64,000 nt of DNA, from NCBI GenBank assembly GCA_030248225.1, contig JASANE010029219.1:1-64000 (forward strand), written 5' to 3'. The position numbers were made by a program, and so were the translations under genes. Below the pieces are notes generated by a model. That model searched no databases. It saw nothing but the letters and a program-made list of their open reading frames with translations, and was not told the origin of the DNA. Positions 41,027-50,830 of the stretch are shown one piece after another. The stretch's first letter is position 1. Each line of letters starts with the position of its first letter. This stretch comes from Trileptium ribeirensis (Eukaryota; Nematoda; Enoplea; Enoplida; Thoracostomopsidae).

Positions 41027-42039
41027 AAAACAAACAATATATATCAGCGCTTCAGCCGCTTTTTATACATTAAAATTTTTGTTCGTTTTTATTCATATTT
41101 CAGGAACGAAAAATAGTAGGCGACCGGGGGCGGGATCATATCCATGCCCTGGCTGGTCGCCTACTCGTAAGAAACTTTAATTTCGCGTAGCTCCCTTAGG
41201 AGGCCCGTTAAGAACAGAGAAATGCGTGCACGATAGGAGAATTTTGGGTCCCAACTGAGTTAGGGGAATCCTGCGCAGATCCGTTGGGGCGGATGGCCCC
41301 GGTTTTCAATAATATAGTTAGTATAGGACCCAATCGAGGTGGAGGGCTCCAAAAATCGGGGAGTTTTGGTTTGGGATATAGTGATTTAGGGCCCTAAAGT
41401 TTGAGAGTTTAAACGCGGGATCGGGGGTCCATAAGTACTTGCGGGTTAGGAATAGGTTGACCCGACCGCGTGATTTTGAATCCCTATAGAGTCCTGATGA
41501 TAGTTTAATGTCCCCCTTTTTGGTTAGAATCTGTAAAAACCCCCAAAATTTTAAAAATCTTACACCCAGTGAAAAATGAAGATTTTGTCATTTTAGATCG
41601 ATTTTATCGTTCTTTCTAGGTATTCGAAACGTCCTTCTAAAAACGTATATGAATTAAAATGGTAATAAAATAACTGTTCCGCTTCTCGGCGTGTCAGGAT
41701 AGACCTTCCCAGGTCCCAAAACATCAGAAAGCTCAAAAACGCATTTTGCCATGATGGTTTCGCACAACACCCCGACCCATCCTGACACCCGGACTCGTAC
41801 ACGATATACATTATTAAAGCAAATAACAAGTACATATATGTTACAGCCCACGGATGCGCACCGGAATAGACCCTGGGGCACTTAATTAACAAAATTGTTA
41901 AGTCGATTGATGATAAAAACGTGAGGCCTCCCCTTGTCCCCGGCCGATTCGACTGCGCATCCATCCCAACCCCCAATACACATCAATTATACGATAGCGC
42001 ATCAATATTGTTCACAACATATTTGCAGTCCTGGGATCG

Positions 42040-42221
42040 ATCGGATACCTCTACAGTAGAAGTTTGGTTCACTTTTAGGTGCGAAATCACCCCGCGCACC
42101 TCGGGCTGGTGGAGCGTGATAACACATTTATAGAATACGATACAATATTTTTATTTTATTGAACACAAGTATCAATGACATATCAATGAATTCCTGGATC
42201 ACGCTCCACCGGTATCCGATC
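42040..42221. other. Large conserved branched inverted-repeat structure, shared repeat
   Basis: Same architecture as 19292-19469. Outer stem 42040-42050 with 42211-42221, inner stem 42109-42121 with 42198-42210, side hairpin 42079-42084 with 42096-42101. All stem arms are identical to copy A. Confidence 0.75.
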
Positions 42222-43292
42222 GCCCTTTATTCCCCAAATTTGAGGCCCTTCTGGCCGGATTTAAAATGTTTAAGATTCCACGTAAAAACTCGGGCTGTTA
42301 CATCTCTTAAAAATTTTTTGGATTTTATAGACTCCTTACTTATGGTAGTAAGTTAAATTTGTCGAGATGTGAGAAGAAAATGAAAATTTTGCATGATTTA
42401 TTCCATGTGATGTACAGCCCTTGGTTTCAATTACGTAAAATTGGTGTAGAATTCGAAAAAATTGGCCCGCTTGGGCGTGAAATTTGTAAAATTTAACCCA
42501 TTTGGGCTTAAAATTGCAATGAATTCCAAAGATTTTCCAAAAATTTCCCAAAGATTTGTTGAAATTTGCTAAAACGAGGGTAGAAGGACGATTAATTTGT
42601 TTGGTTATCACCAAAAGCGCGTCCCTTCTCCCTTTATTTTCGGTGATTTTGGAAGTTTTCCCTTATGGCCTATAAATTTTTATGATTATTGTCTTATTTT
42701 GTATCTTTCAGAAGTGTTTCTGAGAAGTACTAAATTTTTATTCGTGAGAGTAATATGTTACTCTTTGCCACGTATAACATAATAATATGACACCACATTA
42801 TATGTAAACATATATATATAGTTGCAATTTATTATACCTTTAGCACGTACCTCCAGAGTTCCGGAAAGGATTGGTCCCATGCCTTGGATTTAAGGAACGC
42901 CCGAGAAAAGGTCCGGCCGCCGGGGTGCCTATTCCCAGAAGTTCCCATAATTTTGAAGTTTCGGTAGTTTCGCTGGATAATTCCTAATTGGGTTTTGCTC
43001 AATTTACTAGACTTTTGATACCACACCTTACCATTACTAGATTATTTAGGAGTTGTCTGTACTATCCGCAATACTTAGCTTGGTTAGCTGTGTCTGGATC
43101 CTACTTTATTCGCTCTGAGTTATTCTATTGGCTGTTTGCTATGAATTATTCCCTATTCGGGTTAGATGCGTTTCGTCGTTACTCGTCCTAATTGCTCTGA
43201 TCACTCCTATCGTACATGTAGGTTTTCTACTTGTTCGTACGCTTGGCTCAATTCCTTAGCGGTCTACGCGTTACCTCCCTCCTTGCGCTCGC

Positions 43293-44630
43293 TTACTGCA
43301 TTAGACGACCGAGTTCGGCGTCGCGCACCAATTGGCTAACCCACTCCCGCAAATTTCGCAAGCAATACCTGGAAACCATGGGTTCCTCGAACTGTGGGCG
43401 CTCTTGCCACTCCATGTGCGGCTCATCCCGTTCCCATGCGTCTGCGGCATTAAAGGCAACCGGCCAGTCCGGGAAGTAGACGTTATGGAATGCGTCATGC
43501 TGTTGCCGATGGTTAGCGACTATGCGTTTAAATTCGACCGTCCAAGACATTGCGTCTTGGTTAGTCGCGGCCCATCGAGGTATCGGCGGTGCGACAATTA
43601 CGGGCGTGCGCGCTGGTACTTGCCGAGATAGCATTCCCAAATGTCGTTTGATCTTCTTGAAGGCTGCGTTTGGGTTGGTCGCATGGAGCTGCTGCGGTTC
43701 CGCCTTCCGGTAGATGTATTGGTAGCCTCCAAGCAAGATAACGCATTTAGTCAGTGGCGCTAAGACGGCGCTGGCGAGTTGGATCATGCGTATTAACGTA
43801 GTCCCAGGCCATGCTGCGCAGACGAGCCACTTATTGACGTTAGCTATTTCTAGCAGCGGCAGCGGAAGCGCGTCGCCCATGATGATGACTTGCGGCCAGC
43901 AGGCGTATCCAGAGGTGAGGTATTCCCGCACCTCCTCCAAGAGCTGCCCCATGACATTGTGGCAATGCCTGGGTTGTTCGCCTTGCCGCAATTGCTGAAG
44001 GGTACGTCCGACGCCCCAGAAGGTATCGGTGGTTACCTCCAGGAGCGGTTGGTTTCCCGTGAGCTGCAGGATCCGCGCGTAGCTGGGAATGCTGAATTTA
44101 CGGATCAATATTGGCCGCATTATGTGTTCAAGCAGCGGTTTGAGCCGGGCACTGGTGATGTTGTCGATCAGTTCGTCCTTTAGCGCCCGCGCTCTGGCTT
44201 TTATCTGCTGCGGCGTCCCAATCATGTCCATGAGTTCTTTGGCGGCTTCCATCAGGCCAAGCACGAGCAGCACCCTTATCTGGCAGTGTTGTTCGACGGT
44301 CGGGGCCGTCGTGCCGTCATGGTGGAAGGGCGTCGCTGCCTCGTGCATGTTGGACAGCTCCGGCCACTCGGTACCGTGCAACAGGAACGGGACATAGGGC
44401 TGCGTTAGGTCGACGTGATAAGTCGGGATGCTGGGCAGGCGGTATGTCGTTGCTTCGGGCGGTGCATACGGTCCGGTTGTTGGTAATCGCCGGGTTGGAC
44501 CGCCTTCGGACCGTCTGGTGTCGTTCTCATTGTGTCGACTAACGCCGTTGTCCATTTGACTGTCGCTGCGTCGCCGAACGCTGCAATCGTCCTTTTTGTT
44601 GTCTTCGCGTTGCCGAACGCTGTTGTCCAT
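43293..44630 (-). CDS. ORF4 of copy B: NADAR-like domain plus SGNH-like domain
   Basis: Open frame of 445 codons. An arginine/asparagine-rich N-terminus (1-50) with D-N-S-V-R-Q/D-N-G-V-S-R repeats precedes a region (about 70-240) matching the NADAR/YbiA pattern: L-S-N-M, P-T-V-E-Q-H (Glu113), a helix ending T-P-Q-Q-I-K-A-R-A-R-A-L, R-K-F, L-T-G, T-F-W-G-V-G (203-208), N-V-M-G, L-L-E-E-V-R-E-Y-L. NADAR enzymes are N-glycosidases acting on ADP-ribose-linked or related substrates; that is family knowledge. Residues 245-445 resemble an SGNH hydrolase (V-I-I-M-G-D-A near 252, I-L-L-G-G-Y near 301), but Ser and Asn positions are replaced. Paralogous to ORF3. The function in the element is unknown. 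Confidence 0.72.
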   Translation of the reverse strand: MDNSVRQREDNKKDDCSVRRRSDSQMDNGVSRHNENDTRRSEGGPTRRLPTTGPYAPPEATTYRLPSIPTYHVDLTQPYVPFLLHGTEWPELSNMHEAATPFHHDGTTAPTVEQHCQIRVLLVLGLMEAAKELMDMIGTPQQIKARARALKDELIDNITSARLKPLLEHIMRPILIRKFSIPSYARILQLTGNQPLLEVTTDTFWGVGRTLQQLRQGEQPRHCHNVMGQLLEEVREYLTSGYACWPQVIIMGDALPLPLLEIANVNKWLVCAAWPGTTLIRMIQLASAVLAPLTKCVILLGGYQYIYRKAEPQQLHATNPNAAFKKIKRHLGMLSRQVPARTPVIVAPPIPRWAATNQDAMSWTVEFKRIVANHRQQHDAFHNVYFPDWPVAFNAADAWERDEPHMEWQERPQFEEPMVSRYCLRNLREWVSQLVRDAELGRLMQ

Positions 44631-44888
44631 CTGTAATAATATAACCTTTATAGGTTTCGTCCCTTTTCGTAATAGTCAGTTTGTGCTTTGCATACTTATG
44701 CAATTTGATACAATAGCTGCGTGATTTCTACCTCTGCTCTTGATTTCTCGCGCGCGTCCGTAGACGGAATTCCTTATGCCCTAAAGGGTTGCGTGTTCTA
44801 TTGCTCTAGGGTGTTTAATAATCCCCTACTAATTGCCTCATTCCTTTTGCTGGAAGTACTTTTGTGCGAACAAGTTCCTTAGCAAGTC
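44631..44888. other. ORF3-ORF4 spacer, copy B
   Basis: About 260 bases without a gene. It is the counterpart of 22321-22552, where a variant of the GCACGTACCTC motif is visible; here the motif has diverged. Confidence 0.5.
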
Positions 44889-46118
44889 CTATTCTTCATC
44901 GTTACCTCTTCGTTGTTCGCCGAGGCGAAAAAGTCCCGTGCAACGAACGTAGTGGCCCACCCAGTTGACCAGTTCCGTATGATAAGCCGGCGCCACCACT
45001 GGTTCGGTCCATCGCTGGCGATCTTCACCCCGGTTGAACGGTCCGACCGTATTGGCTTCGGGTGCCGTTAGTGGTACCGACCATGGGGCCATGACGACGT
45101 TGCGGAGCGCTTGGTGGTCCGCGGTAAGGCGCAGTTTCCGGTTGCGCAGTTCCGTCGCCCATGCCTCACTCGTGTAGTTGAGTGCGTTCCATTGCGGTGG
45201 TGGCAGAGCGATGTAGACGGCCGCGTTTTCTCGGAGGCGCCGTTCGAGTACCTCCAGTTTCCGCTTAATGCGCTTGGTGAACGCACTGGGCGAATAGACG
45301 GTGTTGTCATCCCGCCATAGCTTGCCGTACCCGCCTATGACGATGACACAGTCCGTCTGTGGCGTGACGAACGCGTTGGCCCACTGGATCAAATCGGCCA
45401 TCTCCATGCGTGGCCAAGCGAACACCAGCCAGTTATGCTGGTCGGCGACGTTGAGTAGGGGCAACGCTTGTTCGTCACCTACGACTATGACCTGGGGCCA
45501 TCGCACGAGGCCGTCTCGATGATAGGCTCGAATTTCTTCGAGCAGACGACCCGTCACGGTCTGGAACGTGCGGTCACAGCAGCATTGGACGGTGCTCGTG
45601 CCAGTTCCCCAAAAGTCGTCGAACGCCGCACTAAGCAAAAGTCGGTCGCCGGTGGCCTCTAATTCTTCCGCACATTCGATCATAGCGAACTTGGCCAGTA
45701 GGATCGGCCGCATGACGTGCGGGTAATAGGCCTGGAGCATATACCGCCTTTTGAGTGGCAGCCGACGTAGTAAAGCAATGCTGCGGAGTTGTAGCTCCAT
45801 TGGGCTGATGTCCGCTTTAGCCAGTTCTTTGCCGGCGTTGTAGAATCCCAGCAGCTCCAAAATGCTGAGGTAAAAATGTTCGGATGCGCTGGATAGGCGT
45901 CGCCCGTTATGCTCGAATGTGTCAAGTGTCGTAGTTTCGTTAGCTAGCAAGGGCCGACAGGTGCCTTTGGAGGCGAAGATCTGCACGAGCGGCCCTCGTC
46001 GAATGCGGTAGATGGGCACCGTCGGGTAGGCGCCGCCGCCACAAACCATCGGAACGTGCGGCACGCCCTTTGGTATCAACGGTCCTTGAACGTTGTTGGT
46101 GCTGTGACTTCGTCGCAT
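44889..46118 (-). CDS. ORF3 of copy B: NADAR-like domain plus SGNH-like domain
   Basis: Open frame of 409 codons. NADAR-like positions: F-A-S near 48, S-A-S-E-H (Glu80), helix S-I-L-E-L-L-G-F-x-N-A-G-K-E-L, I-S-P-x-E-L-Q, A-K-F (142-144), A-T-G-D (155-158), D-D-F-W-G-T-G (167-173), T-G-R-L-L-E-E-I-R-A-Y (189-199). The glutamate and the W-G-x-G element, conserved in the family, are kept. Residues 207-390 resemble an SGNH fold: V-I-V-V-G-D-E (Ser replaced by Glu), V-I-V-I-G-G-Y-G (family Asn absent), then a P-P-P-Q-W strand end. It lies between pol and ORF4 in the slot where Gypsy-type elements carry env. The match is from pattern recognition, not from a search. Confidence 0.72.
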   Translation of the reverse strand: MRRSHSTNNVQGPLIPKGVPHVPMVCGGGAYPTVPIYRIRRGPLVQIFASKGTCRPLLANETTTLDTFEHNGRRLSSASEHFYLSILELLGFYNAGKELAKADISPMELQLRSIALLRRLPLKRRYMLQAYYPHVMRPILLAKFAMIECAEELEATGDRLLLSAAFDDFWGTGTSTVQCCCDRTFQTVTGRLLEEIRAYHRDGLVRWPQVIVVGDEQALPLLNVADQHNWLVFAWPRMEMADLIQWANAFVTPQTDCVIVIGGYGKLWRDDNTVYSPSAFTKRIKRKLEVLERRLRENAAVYIALPPPQWNALNYTSEAWATELRNRKLRLTADHQALRNVVMAPWSVPLTAPEANTVGPFNRGEDRQRWTEPVVAPAYHTELVNWVGHYVRCTGLFRLGEQRRGNDEE

Positions 46119-46190
46119 CTATAATGTGTATACCGATATAAGTTTTTTTGGTGTAAAGACAGCTTTGTTTACCTGTGATTGTGCTTCTGC

Positions 46191-46213
46191 TCCCCTCTTC
46201 TACCCCCCTTTTT
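46191..46213 (-). promoter_or_regulatory. Polypurine tract after pol, copy B
   Basis: Element sense AAAAAGGGGGGTAGAAGAGG, the same core and place as 23891-23914. Confidence 0.55.
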
Positions 46214-46264
46214 GTTGGCCTGTTGTATTCACTTGTGTTGAGGTACGTGCGAGTATGATTAGGA

Positions 46265-49200
46265 TTAGTCCACCCGTAGGTCTGGATCGTCCGAGTCAGA
46301 CTCTTCGTAGGGTGGTGGTCGGGGTGTTCGTCGTCGCCAGGCTGCAGGGTGTAATTCCTGGCTGGAAGGATAACGGGGAAATGAGGTCGGCGGCTGGGTT
46401 CCACCTGGCGAGCGTCCTTCCATTAAAAGTTGTCGTGGGGTTGGTGTTGGTGCACTTGTCATTGAAGTGGTGACAGTGGTAGATTGTGTGCGTGTAGTAG
46501 AGGCTAGTCTAGTTGATGCTCCTGCTGTTTCAGCGATGGTCGTCCGTGGTTCCTGGAAAGTTACACGTCTAGGTCTGCGTAAGGCGTCTCCTACCTCTTC
46601 GTCTGATGCTGCGCCGTATGGCCTAAAGACCCGATCCCTGGCCTGGCGATGTAGTAAGTGTCTGGTTGGGACCGTCGCATGAGTCGTACTAAGGCGTATT
46701 ATTCCTGAGGAGGTAGTAACAGCAATAGTGGGATGTACCAGCTCAGTGATGGTTACCGAGGATGGTCCTGGTTGGTCAATAGTACCAGACTGGATGGTAG
46801 AACTTCCTCGTGCTGGCGTGACTCGTTTTCGTTGGGTTGTCCGCCCAATAAGTGCCTTCCCTCGTTCTTCTGCCGATGCTCGTGTGCGGGGAGGGGTACC
46901 TAAAGTTACAGCATGCACGATCCCCATTCGGTGGACGGGTGGTTCACTACTTGATTCCGCAAGCGTAAATTCGCTTAGTGAGTCGGATGCTCCCGGTTGG
47001 GTAGTAGGTGTTCTGGAGCTACTGCTGGATGTTTCTTGTCTTGCTTGGCTGCGTCGTTCAGCTGAAGAGGGGTCCTGCGATGTCTGGCTAGTTAGTTCGT
47101 CGTCTGCTTCGGCTGCTCTCACGTCTACTGTGGTACCTTCACCCGATGTCTCCGATAGATAGCTGGACATTGGTGACCCTGGTGGCTGTGTAAAGGCCAC
47201 TTCGCGAAAAACGTATTGATGGGGAGACATGGGCCTGTCGGCAGCTACTGGTGGAGCACTATAAGGGCGTATTGTCGTATAGTCTCCTACAGTTTGAGTT
47301 GACATTTCCATTGGTACTCGCAGCCGCGATGCCATAATATGTTCAGCTGGTCGTGATTGAAATAATGGATGGTCCTGAGCAGCGAGCATAATTGCATAGC
47401 GCAGGTCTCCTGAAGTATATGGGCCAGGTACGACAATTCCTCCTGAAGCTCCGCGTGGTGTAGTCGACAGCGTAACATCCGCGGGATAAAAGTGTTGTCC
47501 TTCAAGTATGCCTACGCCTACAGTCGGTACTCCGAAAGGAACTTCCTCACTGGTAGCCACTATTCTTTCCATCGTTGTTACTGGCACAGTGTGTTGTCCA
47601 TACTCTACCTGCGTGTCTCGGCTGCCAGGTTCTGGTATGTATGAGAAAGCCTCTTGACTAGTAACCTGTTCCTGCGATATTGGTGGCCAAGATGGTTCTA
47701 TTTCTCTATCTGGATCAGTCAGTGGAATCCGATTCCTGACTGTCCTTGGATTCTGCGGCTCGTAGTCGTCCGTCCGATACTCAATATGTTCCACTGCGGC
47801 TTGTTCGGCCTCGATTTCTGCGTATGTCCGACGATATAAATTAGGATCATTGGGGTCGCCCATTTCTATACTTTCGGCGTCCGAACTATCACTAGCTGCT
47901 GTTCTCACTGTGCGTACTGCTACTTCATCCACGGGTTCTATTTCGGTAACGAAATCCCTATCAGCGATAATTCGTTGGGTTGGTTCGCTCAGTCCCCTTT
48001 CTAATACGGAAGCGTGTACTTGACCTAACCAGTCCCCTACATTAGGTACTGGATCTAATGCCCTAAAACATGGTTTTGTCCTATTAATGTGCACGACATG
48101 TTCCATGCCTTCCGAATTAGAGTGCATTCTTACACGCATGCATGGCGGAGTGATCCTTAGTATTTTGTACGGTCCACACCAACGAGGTGTAAGTTTTCTA
48201 GATGTTCCTGGTGTGGTGTCGTGCCTATAGACCCAAACTAACTCACCTGTCTGATAGCGTGGTTCGCGAGTACGTCTATTGTATCTTAGCTGATTTATCT
48301 CTTGCGCGGCTCTCATTGACTGGTATGCGCGTTCCCTAATAGAAGCCATCCAGCGCTGCGCGTTGGCCCTATATGAGTGAGCTCCTGTGTATCCTGTAGC
48401 TGCACTATGCGTGTCATATTCTCCGGGGAGCCTAGGGTAGAATCCGTGCATGAGCAAGAATGGTGGATATTTTGTTGCTGTGTGTACTGATGAATTATAC
48501 GCCATGATGCAAAATGGTAATGATACATCCCATGAGTGATGATCATTTTGTGGCACACTTACTCGCAGTAAATATAATAGTGTCCTATTGAATCTCTCAA
48601 TTTCACCGTTTGCCTGAGGGTGCTAAGCTAAACTCATGTGCCGAAATATGTGCATTTCTTGGCACAGACTTTCAAACATATGTGCGGTGAAAGCACCTCC
48701 TCGGTCAGAGTATAGCTCCCTGGGAGCTCCGTATTTGTTGACTACCTCATATAAAAATATGTGTGCAGCTGTGTGGGCATCCTGGTGCCTTATTGCCACT
48801 GCTATTGCAAATTTTGTAAATTGATCGATGAATGCAATGACATAGCGGTTACCCGCTTGTGACCGAACTTGAATATCGAGTATGTCTACGAATACACGAT
48901 ACATTGGTTGATTTGCCAACGGAACCCTACCCAATCCAGTGGTTATTCGAGCAATTGGGTCCTTTGCGGATTGACATAGGGTGCATCGCCTGATCCATTG
49001 CTGTGCGTGCTCTGACATACCCTTCCAGTAGTAAAATTGTTTTAATTTTGCTAGTAGTCGATCGCGGCCAGGATGTCCTCCATATAATGTGTTATGTTCG
49101 TGTTTGAGGACTTGCTGTACTAGTGTGATTGGGACGCACAATTTATAATTTATGTCACCTGGCTGCAATGGGTGCATGTATAATATTTTCGTGTCCTGAG

Positions 49201-50477
49201 CTAACTCGAAGTAGTGAGCTCGCATTTCTATTCTTAGTGCGCCTAACTCGGCCTTAGGCCGCGTTTTGTTATATAAATACCACCAAATTGGACCCAATTC
49301 TGGGTCATTTCTTTGGATGTACGGCAAGAGCCGTACCAGATTAAAATCTGGGAGGTCTGAGAAGAATGGTAGATATATGTTTTCGTGGGTGTCTTGTGCG
49401 TCCTCGATCCTAACTGTTGGTAATATTTCAGTTTCGTAGTGCATCATTAGTTTCATAAGCCTATCAAATTCTTGTTCAGTTGGTAGTGTGGTTGCTCTTA
49501 ATCCTACAGTTTCAGATTCAGGCCGGTGTGGCCTTTTAGATCCTCGAGCCTGAGGTCCGACTCCAGAACCCGAGATTGTTGTAGTGTGTACGGGCATTGC
49601 CTGTGTTCCTCCTGAATCCATCCTAATTGGGATAGCACTGAGCGTGGCTGCTTGCTGCGTTAGCGTCGCTGGGGGTACTGTAGTTATCTGCGTGTCGGGA
49701 ACTAGCTGCGATGGGATTGCTTCGGGGTTCGGCTGCCCTGGGGGAGCTATCGGACTTCCTATTACTGCTGTTGGCGCCCCAGGGGTGAGCGGTGTCACTG
49801 TGCGTACGGGATACGGTAGGTGCGATTGATCCCAGGCTGCGCAGGTCGTTGGTGGGCGAGGTCCAGTGGGTCGTCCTCTGCCCATCATCAGTATTTCATA
49901 AGTGTCGCCCGTTTGTTCCTCGCTGGTGGATGGGTCGTATCTAGGATCCCGCGACAAAGCATCAGCATTGCCGTTTTCTTTACCTGACCGGTATTGTATT
50001 TCAAATCCTCCGAATTCAAGTAGTAATTCGCTGCGCCACTGAGATAAGCGTGAATTTCTGGGCGGTTTATCGAACAGGGCTTTTAGCGGTTTATGATCGG
50101 TTTCGACATGAAATTTGTGCCCTACCAAATAATGCTTGAAATGTAGCGCTGCCCATCTGATCGCGAGAGCTTCAGCTTCGATTGCGGGGTATCTTCGTTG
50201 ATAATCTAGCAGGGCTTTACTTGCATATGCAATGGGTTTAAGGCCTTGCTTAGTTTTCTGCGAGAGTACTGCACCCATTGCGTATCCTGAAGCGTCCGTT
50301 TGTAAAATGAACGGCTGTGTGAAATCAGGATGTATCAGTACAGGTTCAGCTAATAGTGCCTGTTTTAATCTCTTAAAGGCGTCCTCGCACTTAGGAGTCC
50401 ACTTAAATACTGCATCTTTACGTTTCAGTTCGTTCAGTGGTTCGCATATGTCTGAGTAGCTTGGTATGAATTTCTGA
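46265..50477 (-). pseudogene. Copy B pol, C-terminal part (late RT/RNase H, integrase, tail)
   Basis: Continues the copy B polyprotein on the far side of the inserted transposon. RNase H (TDASG), integrase zinc region, the first two catalytic aspartates, GPY motif and the PPPYEES tail are readable. A TAG at 48623-48625 interrupts the integrase just before its catalytic glutamate region. Otherwise the frame is open from 50485 to 48623 and from 48556 to 46265. Protein identity to copy A is high throughout. Confidence 0.85.
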
Positions 50478-50830
50478 GCATTCACAGAAAAATGCGTGCA
50501 AAAACCGGGCAGTTTTATCTCTTACAGCCGTCCGTAAGAGACAAAAATCTCTTAAGGCTGGCTGTATAATATTTTAGTTTCATACAGATAGCTATAAGAC
50601 ACTTTTGTCTCTTATGACTAGCTATAAGAGACAAATGTTTCTTACAGCTACCCGTAAGGTTTTGAAGTCTCTTACAGTTGGCCTTAAAAGACTTTTGTCT
50701 TTAACAGCAATGCATTACAAACTAAAATGTGTTATAGCTGTCTTTAAGATACTTTTGTCTCGTATGGCCAGTCGTTAAAGACTATTATCTCTTGTGGCCA
50801 GCTCTAAACGCTACGCGTTGCCCATTAAGT
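50478..50830. repeat. Left arm: terminal inverted repeat and palindromic array
   Basis: Repeats of CTCTTA...TAAGAG palindromes (such as GTCTCTTACAGCC with its partner), roughly 40 bases apart and decaying inward. The arm has no inner GTGAATGC end. Confidence 0.8.

Larger units (their letters stand above)
15937..46202 (-). mobile_element. Giant Ty3/Gypsy-type retroelement, copy A (both flanking repeats included)
   Basis: Minus-strand element with flanking direct repeats (15937-23902 and 38524-46202, or shorter; see those entries), a 1.6-kb leader, intact gag and an intact env-pol polyprotein. Total length is about 22.6 kb with one flanking repeat and about 30 kb with both. Plant Ogre and planarian Burro elements reach a similar size. 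The 3' edge against host DNA at 15937 is sharp. The higher-coordinate repeat also serves as the 3' repeat of copy B, so the elements are in tandem. Gag and env-pol are free of stops, and RT and integrase catalytic residues are present. Confidence 0.8.
38524..46202 (-). repeat. Terminal repeat shared by copies A (5') and B (3')
   Basis: Homologous to 15937-23902, with the same sharp outer edge TGTACTAGGACC. It directly abuts the leader of copy A on one side and the genes of copy B on the other, so a single repeat serves both elements. That is the pattern expected after recombination between LTRs. If the LTR begins at the polypurine tract (46203), the segment includes ORF3 and ORF4; if it begins below ORF4, it ends near 43275. 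Confidence 0.65.

Noticed and set aside
50478..50830. CRISPR-like array
   Set aside because: Repeats are imperfect palindromes without unique spacers, in eukaryotic transposon arms.
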